Shown here: positions 57,694 through 64,000 of the stretch, one piece after another | Numbering within the stretch: position 1 is the stretch's first letter | How the letters are laid out: each line of letters opens with the position of its first letter | From: Mesorhizobium loti | GTDB taxonomy: Bacteria > Pseudomonadota > Alphaproteobacteria > Rhizobiales > Rhizobiaceae | Direction of reading: 5' to 3' | NCBI RefSeq assembly: GCF_013170705.1 | Contig: NZ_CP033334.1 | Coordinates: forward strand, 1,768,501 to 1,832,500 | DNA: 64,000 nt | Notes under the pieces: model-generated | The model's database searches: none | Told to the model about the DNA's origin: nothing | What the model saw: the letters and a program-made list of their open reading frames with translations, nothing else | Program-made: the position numbers and the translations under genes

Positions 57694-58059
57694 ATGACGC
57701 TGGACGACTACAACGGCTTCTGCGCCTCGCTGCCCGCAACAAACCATGTCGTCCAGTGGGGTGGCGCCCATGTCTGGAAGGTCGGGACCAAGGTGTTTGC
57801 GATCGGCGGCTGGGATCAGGGCCAGCAGCTCTTTGTCACTTTCAAATGTTCCGACATTGCCTATGACGTGCTCAAGGAACAGCCAGGGCTGCGGCCCGCG
57901 CCCTATCTTGCCTCTCGCGGCATGAAATGGATCCAGCGTCGGACAAGCCAGAGCATGGATGATGATGCGCTGAAGGACTATTTGCGCGAGAGCCATCGCC
58001 TTGTCGCCCTGAAGCTGACCAAGCAGGCGCGCAAGGACCTGGGCCTTGTCGCAAGCTAG
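57694..58059 (+). CDS. MmcQ/YjbR family protein
   Basis: A 121-aa protein of the CyaY-like YjbR fold, often called DNA-binding but of unproven role. Typical pieces: MTLDDYNGFCASLPATNHVVQWGG at the start, HVWKVGTKVFAI, FKCSDIAYDVL and the basic tail VALKLTKQARKDLGL. ATG 57694 follows GGGGCG; an upstream frame from 57631 overlaps the clpB terminator. It lies 59 bp after clpB but on the far side of the hairpin. Confidence 0.85.
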   Translation: MTLDDYNGFCASLPATNHVVQWGGAHVWKVGTKVFAIGGWDQGQQLFVTFKCSDIAYDVLKEQPGLRPAPYLASRGMKWIQRRTSQSMDDDALKDYLRESHRLVALKLTKQARKDLGLVAS

Positions 58060-58207
58060 CTGATATTCGTCCATACGCCGGGAAACCGCCATCTTCATGC
58101 CCGGTTCATGTTGGAACCATATGGTGGGGTAACTGGTTTGCTGGCGAAGGGTTCGCCGAAGAATAACGCCGGGCGGCGGCAATTACGGACCGGAGAGTTT
58201 GGCCACG

Positions 58208-59731
58208 ATGTTCCGCACAATCTCTGCCCTTTCGGCGCTTGCCGCCGGGCTTGTGTCTTTTGGTGCGCTTGCGGCGCCGACACAGGACAATGCACCACGG
58301 CTTGTCCGCGCTGCCGATGACGGCGGCATTCTCGTCGCGCAGGACGGAAATCTGGACATCTACTACGACGCCCGCGGCAACCGCGTCATTGTCGATGCCG
58401 ATACCGGAAAGGTCATCGCCATCCAGCCGCCGCAGACCCGGCTTGACCGGCGCGCGCTGCGCCGCGAGACAAGGTTGCGCGAGTTGGGCCGGGCTCCCGC
58501 CGATGACGACCGCTACTATCTCGACGATCCGGAAGACATGGCGCGGTTCCGCCGCAAGCAATTGGAAGAGGAAGGCCGGGTCATCCCGCCGCCGGCCGAC
58601 GAATATGACCCGTATGGCGACAATTCGGTGGAAGCCTACCCGCCGGCGCCGCAGGATAACGGCAATTACGACAACAATTATCCCGATGCGCCGCAGCCGG
58701 CAAAGCCGGGCACCATCAAGCGCCAGCCGTTGAACGAGGCCTCGATAGACCCTTTGCAGCCCGCTACCCCGACGGAACAGGCCCCGCCGGCCGACCAATC
58801 GGCACTGCCGCCGAAGATTGGCGGCAAGACCACGGTTGACCCATCGCTGTCGCTGGGCGCCCGCCAGGATGTGGCGGCGCTGCAGGTGCTGCTCGACCGG
58901 GGCGGCGCTTCGCCCGGCGTCATCGACGGGCGCTTCGGCTCGAATGTCGACAAGGCCATCGCCGCCTATAATGAGATCACCGGCAGCAATCTCAAGTCGA
59001 CCGATGCTGTCGGTATCCAGACGGCTCTTGCGCAATCCGGTGGCGACGCGTTTGCCAACTATACGATCACCGCGGAGGATGCGGCGGGCCCCTATGTCGC
59101 CTCGGTCCCGGAAGACTACAGCCAGAAGGCGCAGCTCAACTGCATGTGCTACACCTCTGTCACCGAGGCGTTGGCGGAGCGCTTCCACATGGACGAGAAC
59201 TATCTGAAGTCGATCAACAAGGGCCTCGACTTCAACCGCCCCGGCACGATCATCAAGGTCGCCAATTTCGGCAAGCTGGTGTCAACGCCGGTCGCGCGGA
59301 TCGTTGCCGACAAGACCAAGAAAGAAGTGTACGCCTACGATGCGGGTGGCAAGCTGGTGGCGGCTTATCCCGCCACCATCGGCTCGGCCGATACGCCGTC
59401 GCCCACCGGCATCCATGCGGTGTCGCGCATCGCGCTCGATCCGAACTACACCTACAACCCGAACATCAATTTCAAGCAGGGCCAAAACGACAAGATCCTG
59501 ACCATTCCGCCAGGCCCCAACGGACCTGTCGGGTCGGTCTGGATTGCGCTGGACAAGCCGACCTATGGCATCCACGGAACGCCCGAGCCGTCGAAGATCG
59601 GCAAGACCGAAAGCCATGGCTGCGTGCGCCTGACCAACTGGGACGCGCGCGAACTGGCCAAGCTGGTGTCGCCGGGGGTTACCGTGGAATTCGTTGGCGG
59701 GCCTTCAGCCGATGACGTTGCGCAGCAATGA
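58208..59731 (+). CDS. L,D-transpeptidase (YkuD) with peptidoglycan-binding region
   Basis: A 507-aa exported protein. The signal peptide ends after GALAA. A charged, proline- and Asn-rich linker (about 100-210) leads to a PG_binding_1-like helical segment (about 215-275, LGARQDVAALQVLLDRGGASPGVIDGRFG in part), a LysM-like patch (about 330-350) and a YkuD domain (about 360-495) with catalytic SHGCVRLTN (Cys about 470) and IHGTPEP. It makes 3-3 crosslinks or attaches proteins to peptidoglycan. ATG 58208 has GGAGAG ten bases upstream; TTG 58199 is too close to it. Confidence 0.9.
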   Translation: MFRTISALSALAAGLVSFGALAAPTQDNAPRLVRAADDGGILVAQDGNLDIYYDARGNRVIVDADTGKVIAIQPPQTRLDRRALRRETRLRELGRAPADDDRYYLDDPEDMARFRRKQLEEEGRVIPPPADEYDPYGDNSVEAYPPAPQDNGNYDNNYPDAPQPAKPGTIKRQPLNEASIDPLQPATPTEQAPPADQSALPPKIGGKTTVDPSLSLGARQDVAALQVLLDRGGASPGVIDGRFGSNVDKAIAAYNEITGSNLKSTDAVGIQTALAQSGGDAFANYTITAEDAAGPYVASVPEDYSQKAQLNCMCYTSVTEALAERFHMDENYLKSINKGLDFNRPGTIIKVANFGKLVSTPVARIVADKTKKEVYAYDAGGKLVAAYPATIGSADTPSPTGIHAVSRIALDPNYTYNPNINFKQGQNDKILTIPPGPNGPVGSVWIALDKPTYGIHGTPEPSKIGKTESHGCVRLTNWDARELAKLVSPGVTVEFVGGPSADDVAQQ

Positions 59732-60324
59732 GCCGCGCAGCGCGGCGGCGTAGATCAGCTGCACGACCAGAATGAAGCTGGGTTGAGCAGGCAGAGTGCG
59801 GCGCCGATCGCCCACAGGATCTGGGCCTTGACGATTCGCATGTAGACCGTGCGCCTTGTGTCGGCGTCGACATCTTCGGCGACAAAGCCGTTCTTCTCCG
59901 CATAGTGCCAGCTGGCGAACAGGGTGACGCCGAGCATCAGCAGGTTGAGCCAGTAGACCAGCACCGCGGTCCTGAATTCGAGGAAGTCCGCCAGCAGGTC
60001 GGTCGAGAACGGCAAGAGCGCGATGAAGGCGAGAAAGCAAGGGTTCAGCGTGGCGAGCCGTCTGTCGGACTTGGCGATCAGTCCATGCTGGGCCTGCTGA
60101 CCGAACCAGAAGATGGTCAAGGTCAGGAAGCTCAACGCATAGGTCAGGAAGCGTGGCGCGAGCGACGCGATGGCGGCAAGCAGGTCGCTCTCGGAATGAA
60201 CAGCCTCATGCGCCGGCACCCTGATCTCGAGCACGATCAGCGTTAGCGCGATGGCGAAGACGCCGTCGGTGATGCCGACAATGCGGCCGCGTCCTTCCGC
60301 CGACGCTTCGAGTGGACGCTTCAT
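59705..60324 (-). pseudogene. TMEM175/DUF1211-family channel gene, probable 3' frameshift
   Basis: ATG 60324 has an excellent ribosome site (GGAGGAAACG). The frame encodes 189 aa and stops at 59755: RIVGITDGVFAIALTLIVLEIRVP is the family signature of bacterial TMEM175-like potassium channels, followed by further membrane segments. The frame ends in LLNPASFWSCS, cutting the last helix. In another frame the same DNA reads PSFILVVQLIYAAALRGSLLRNVIG to a stop at 59705, just the hydrophobic tail such proteins carry. A one-base change near 59778-59785 would join them. Either a true mutation or a sequencing error. The restored end would overlap the convergent transpeptidase gene by 27 bp. Confidence 0.65.
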
Positions 60325-60476
60325 CGTTTCCTCCGCCTGCGGTTCTCCAGAAAAATCTAGCACGACTGACGCCATTTGCGTCCAGGCGGGATGTTCCCTG
60401 GCAATATGGCTGGTTTCAAGGACTACAAGCCGCTGGCCGGTTGTTGCCAGCCCAGCGGCGGTCTAAGCAGAGTGCC

Positions 60477-62036
60477 ATGCATTCGCCAGATGAAGCCGCC
60501 GCAATTCCGCTGACCAGACCGCTCACGAACGGGACGTTCTGCCCGCAATCGCAGCGCCGATACGTGCTGATCGCGGCGATCCTGGCGTCGGCGCTCGGCT
60601 TCATCGACGGTTCGATCCTGGCCATCGCCATGCCGGCGATCCGCGTCGATCTTGGCGCCAGTCTCGCCGAGGCGCAGTGGATCTCCAATGGCTATGCGTT
60701 GACACTGTCGGCGCTGATCCTTGCCGGTGGGGCCGCCGGCGACCGGTTCGGGCTGCGCCGGGCCTTCGTGGCCGGCATCGTGTTGTTTGTCGCGGCCTCG
60801 CTTGCCTGTGCGCTGGCTCCGAATGCTGTCGTGCTGATCGCGTTTCGCGCCCTCCAGGGCATTGGCGCGGCGATCATGGTGCCGGGCAGCCTCGCCATCA
60901 TCGCCAAGGCCTACCCTAAGAAAGAACGCGGCCGTGCGATCGGCATCTGGGCGGCGGCCTCGGCGCTGACCACCGCACTCGGCCCCGTGCTCGGCGGCCT
61001 TGTCCTGTCGGCTTTCGGCGGCGGCATCTGGCGGGCGATCTTCGCCGTCAACCTGCCTCTCGGCCTGATTTCGATCTATCTCCTGCTTGCCAAGATTCCA
61101 GCCGATGCACCGACGGAGAAACGCAGCCTGGATCTCGGCGGTGGGGCGCTGGCGACATTGGCCTTCGGCGCGCTCGCGTATGGGCTGACGTCAATGAGTT
61201 CCAGCGGCGAGGGCCACATGGCGGGGCCGAGCATTGCCGCCGGCGCGGTGCTGCTTGTGGTGTTCATCCTGTTCGAGCAGAGACAGCGCGAGCCGATGAT
61301 CGATCTCAGCCTGTTTCGCATCGGTGCTTTCGCCGGCGCCAATGTCGCGACATTCTTTCTCTATTTCGCGCTGTCGGCCAATCTCTTCTATCTGCCGATG
61401 CTGCTCATCGCCGGCTGGGGGCTGAGCACGGCCGAGGTCGGCTTCATCTTCCTGCCGCTGTCCGCATCGATCGCACTTCTGTCGGGGCCGGTCGGTCAAT
61501 TGTCCGACCGGATCGGGCCGCGTTTCCCTATCGCCTGCGGCAGCCTGATCGTGGCTTTCGCCTTTGCCGGACTTGCCTTGCTCACCCATGCCGGCATCCA
61601 TAATTTCTGGACGGGGACGTTCCCGCTGATGGCGCTGATGGGACTCGGCATGGCGCTGGTCGTCTCGCCACTGTCGACCGCGATCATGACAGCGGTGGAA
61701 GACAAGGATACGGGGGCAGCTTCCGGCATCAACAATGCCGTCTCTCGTATTGGCGGCCTGATCGCGGTGGCGGCGATGGGATCGCTGGCGGCCTGGGTCT
61801 ATGCCCATGCACTGGACGGGAGTGCGATTTCAGCCGTGCCAGGCTTCGGCGAACCGGCACCGGCTGGACTTGCGCCCGCGCTTGACGCGGCACGGCTGGC
61901 CGCCAGTGACGCAGCCTTCTCCGTGGTCTCCTGGGTGACGGCGCTGCTTTGCCTGCTTTCAGCTGTCATCGCGTGGACGACAATTTCCGGAGAGCCGCTG
62001 CCGTGGTCGCGACGTACCGAAACCAGGCAAGACTGA
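60477..62036 (+). CDS. MFS transporter, DHA2 (EmrB/QacA) family
   Basis: A 519-aa exporter with 14 predicted helices. FIDGSILAIAMPAIRVDLGAS (partly quoted), WISNGYALTLSALILAGGAAGDRFGLRR (motif A with GDRFGLRR) and the motif C segment ALGPVLGGLVLS identify the proton-driven multidrug DHA2 group. Start at ATG 60477 (MHSPDEAAA); the upstream frame to 60312 lacks support. It is divergent from the TMEM175 gene across 152 bp. No EmrA-like adaptor or regulator adjoins. Confidence 0.87.
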   Translation: MHSPDEAAAIPLTRPLTNGTFCPQSQRRYVLIAAILASALGFIDGSILAIAMPAIRVDLGASLAEAQWISNGYALTLSALILAGGAAGDRFGLRRAFVAGIVLFVAASLACALAPNAVVLIAFRALQGIGAAIMVPGSLAIIAKAYPKKERGRAIGIWAAASALTTALGPVLGGLVLSAFGGGIWRAIFAVNLPLGLISIYLLLAKIPADAPTEKRSLDLGGGALATLAFGALAYGLTSMSSSGEGHMAGPSIAAGAVLLVVFILFEQRQREPMIDLSLFRIGAFAGANVATFFLYFALSANLFYLPMLLIAGWGLSTAEVGFIFLPLSASIALLSGPVGQLSDRIGPRFPIACGSLIVAFAFAGLALLTHAGIHNFWTGTFPLMALMGLGMALVVSPLSTAIMTAVEDKDTGAASGINNAVSRIGGLIAVAAMGSLAAWVYAHALDGSAISAVPGFGEPAPAGLAPALDAARLAASDAAFSVVSWVTALLCLLSAVIAWTTISGEPLPWSRRTETRQD

Positions 62037-62047
62037 AACGCGCAGGC

Positions 62048-64000
62048 TCAGCCTTCGATCTTGGCGCTGGCGACTTTCAGTGAATTGCCATCTTCCTGCT
62101 TCAGCAGATCGTCGATGCGCTCGCGCTCGCGCTTGAAGGCAACGAGGTCGTCGCCTTTCAGCACCTTGCCGACCGGCAGGCGGACCCGCATCGGATCGAC
62201 CTTGGTGCCGTTGACGATCAACTCGTAGTGGAGATGCGGGCCGGTGGCGAGGCCGGTCTGGCCGAGATAGCCGATGGTCTGACCCTGGCGAACCCGCATA
62301 CCCGGCTCCATGCCTTTGGCAAAGGCGCTCTGGTGGTTGTACGAGGTTTCGTAGCCATTGGCATGGCGGATGATGATCTGCTTGCCGTAGCCGCCGGCCC
62401 AGCCGACCTTCTCGATGACGCCGTTGCCGGCGGCGATGATCGGCGTGCCGATCGGGGCCGCCCAGTCGACGCCGGTGTGCATGCGGACATAGCCGAGGAT
62501 CGGGTGCTTGCGGGCGCCGAAACCGGAGCGGAATTTTCCGGCGGGCAGCGGATTGCGCAGCAGGAACTGCTGGGCGCTCGAACCGTCCTCGTCGAAATAG
62601 TCGGTGCTGCCGTCCTGCATCTGGAAACGGTAGAAGTTGCGCGTGGTGCCGCCAAACGTCGCCGAAACGTAGAGAAGTTCGGAATTGTCCGATGTCTGGT
62701 CGTCACCATCGGGCTGCGAGAACAGCACTTCGAGGCGGTCGGAGGGATTGAGGCGGGACTGGAAGTCGACATCGGACGCCAGGAGCTTGATCAGCCGCTG
62801 GGTCATCGCCTTGGACATGCCGTAGGAATAGGCGGCGCGGTAGATGCCGTCATAGACATTGGGCAGGTTGCCGCGCACCACAACGGGTGCGGACGAATCA
62901 TCGAACGCCGTCAAGAGTTCGGGATTCGGCTCTGGTTCTTGCGCCGGCACGTACTGGCCGCGGTCATCGAGCGCGATGGTGACGATGTGCGTGGTCTTGT
63001 CGTAGACGCTGGTGCGCACGACCTTGGCGGCATCGCCGTGGACTTCGAGGCCGACGCGCAGAACGGTTCCGGCTTTCAAAGTCGGCGCGTTCAACAGCTT
63101 GGCGATTGCTTCGGCCATGCCCGTGGCGTCGTCACCCGTATAGCCCGAATCGGCAAAGGCCTCGGTGAGGTCGGTGTCCTTGGTGAAGGGGATGATTTCC
63201 TCGGCAAAAGCCGGTGCCTGGTCGTCAATGGCAGCACGCGGCGACACCGAGACGTTTTCCGGCACGATCTTGACGTCGTAGGAGCCGGCCATCGACTCGG
63301 CAAAGGCTTCGCCGAATCGCTGCGGATCGACATAGTGGAGTGAAGCGACCTGCACGGCGCCGTCGCTGAGGTCGGTGCCGGCTTCGCGTACCACCTTTTC
63401 CACCTCGTCGGCGGAAAGGTCGCTCTTTTCATCGAAGGTTGCCGTCTCGATGGGGAAGTCGACGGTCTTCAGGCTCATCTCGCTTTCGACCTTGGCGCCA
63501 TAGATCTGGCCGGAGGCTGCGGAGGCCGTCGCTGGTTGCGCGGGGGTATCGTCGCCGTCGTCGCCGAATACCTGCATCGGGTCGAAGGGCGGGTAGGGCC
63601 GGCTGGTGGTGTGGCCGGCGGCGAGCGCCATCTTGATCTGCACGAAAGGCATGGTGTGGATGACATCGCGGTCGCCGACCTTGGTGACCATCGACACTTC
63701 CATGCGGCGGCGGTCCTTGGCCTTGGCGATCTGGCGCGGCGCCACAAGCCTGGTCGTCTTGGCCACCTCGCCGGAATCGCCATTGCTGGCAAGGCCGATG
63801 AGTTCGGCGATCTCGGGTGGAGTGGCCAGTTGCTGGCGACCGTCGAGGGCGGCGAACAGCGCCACGCCCATCAGCACGCTCGAGGTTACGCCCGTCAGGA
63901 ATGTTCCCGACAACCAGCGCGCAGAAACCTCGCGCCGATCGGGCGGGCCACTGCGGCCATCCGCGATAAGCGGCGGCTCATTGCCGAGTTCGGCTATGAC
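62048..64000 (-). CDS. M23 family (LytM-type) metallopeptidase, 5' end cut by window edge
   Basis: The frame is open from base 64000 (VIAELGNEPPLIADG...) to a stop at 62048, 650 codons, so the start codon lies beyond the window; the TTG at 63913 within it is not the start. A membrane segment (WLSGTFLTGVTSSVLMGVALFAALDG, partly quoted) anchors a large periplasmic part with an OapA/LysM-like region and a C-terminal M23 domain: HTGVDWAAPIGTPI carries the first His and Asp, and GPHLHYELI the HxH. These are the zinc ligands, so it should be an active peptidoglycan endopeptidase. It converges with the MFS gene, 11 bp apart. Confidence 0.93.
   Translation of the reverse strand, partial: VIAELGNEPPLIADGRSGPPDRREVSARWLSGTFLTGVTSSVLMGVALFAALDGRQQLATPPEIAELIGLASNGDSGEVAKTTRLVAPRQIAKAKDRRRMEVSMVTKVGDRDVIHTMPFVQIKMALAAGHTTSRPYPPFDPMQVFGDDGDDTPAQPATASAASGQIYGAKVESEMSLKTVDFPIETATFDEKSDLSADEVEKVVREAGTDLSDGAVQVASLHYVDPQRFGEAFAESMAGSYDVKIVPENVSVSPRAAIDDQAPAFAEEIIPFTKDTDLTEAFADSGYTGDDATGMAEAIAKLLNAPTLKAGTVLRVGLEVHGDAAKVVRTSVYDKTTHIVTIALDDRGQYVPAQEPEPNPELLTAFDDSSAPVVVRGNLPNVYDGIYRAAYSYGMSKAMTQRLIKLLASDVDFQSRLNPSDRLEVLFSQPDGDDQTSDNSELLYVSATFGGTTRNFYRFQMQDGSTDYFDEDGSSAQQFLLRNPLPAGKFRSGFGARKHPILGYVRMHTGVDWAAPIGTPIIAAGNGVIEKVGWAGGYGKQIIIRHANGYETSYNHQSAFAKGMEPGMRVRQGQTIGYLGQTGLATGPHLHYELIVNGTKVDPMRVRLPVGKVLKGDDLVAFKRERERIDDLLKQEDGNSLKVASAKIEG

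Overview
The window is one strip of high-GC chromosome from an alphaproteobacterium, most likely a Mesorhizobium or close relative in the Rhizobiales. The grounds are protein sequences (UgpB, UbiG, the DUF4167 protein, the M23 peptidase), gene neighbourhoods typical of rhizobia (comF-grxC-nitrilase-DUF1178; lysC-ptsP-prfA-prmC-DUF4167-clpB; secA/ppi/argJ/GNAT/mutT) and short palindromic repeats of the kind scattered through Mesorhizobium intergenic regions. Most of the window is core housekeeping and transport. I see no phage, transposase, CRISPR array or large island. There is one tRNA gene and no rRNA.

Layout. 1-2.4 kb: 3'-truncated MHYT-GGDEF-EAL c-di-GMP protein (minus). 2.7-7.1 kb: complete glycerol-3-phosphate importer ugpBAEC (plus), with a strong hairpin and a palindromic repeat between ugpB and ugpA. 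7.2-11.1 kb: ferric-iron ABC importer (minus; binding protein, fused permease, ATPase). 11.3-12.5 kb: ECF sigma factor with its DUF1109/NrsF-type membrane anti-sigma factor and a matching promoter. 12.7-14.7 kb: PAS-GGDEF diguanylate cyclase. 14.7-17.4 kb: 3-hydroxybutyryl-CoA dehydrogenase and electron-transfer flavoprotein etfBA. 17.6-20.2 kb: rhomboid protease, PduO-type cobalamin adenosyltransferase, a 63-aa HIG1-like twin-membrane protein, a short-chain dehydrogenase. 20.2-25.9 kb: YihY, EamA transporter, GluQ-RS, AlkA-type glycosylase, HNH endonuclease, DsbB, YqaA. 26.16 kb: tRNA-Leu(CAA). 26.4-30.1 kb: outer-membrane protein, CelD/BcsL-like acetyltransferase and polysaccharide flippase.

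30.4-39.2 kb: secA and a divergent parvulin, then a TetR/MFS efflux pair lying inside what is otherwise a familiar ppi-argJ-GNAT-mutT run. 39.4-40.0 kb: small membrane protein and a Flp/type IVb pilin without tad genes. 40.0-45.7 kb: SAM methyltransferase, comF, grxC, nitrilase-family amidase, DUF1178, then a MarR/EamA pair with clear operators, then ubiG. 45.8-47.7 kb: CHASE3 histidine kinase with a C-terminal receiver. 47.9-57.6 kb: lysC, ptsP, prfA, prmC, DUF4167, clpB (with an RpoH-like promoter). 57.7-64 kb: MmcQ/YjbR protein, L,D-transpeptidase, a TMEM175-type channel gene that looks frameshifted at its 3' end, an EmrB-type MFS transporter, and a 5'-truncated M23 peptidase.

The main themes are uptake (phosphodiester/phosphate, iron), signalling (two c-di-GMP proteins, a hybrid kinase, PTS-Ntr EI, an ECF sigma system), cell-envelope work (two peptidoglycan enzymes, SecA, parvulin, DsbB, rhomboid, flippase) and core translation/protein quality control. 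I did not find a clearly new multi-gene system. The best leads are the SigF/NrsF-like circuit, the asparagine/arginine-rich DUF4167 protein, the frameshifted channel, and an octamer repeat that supplies a gene's stop codon. Start sites, motif positions and repeats were read by eye; family assignments are from recall and none was checked by search.
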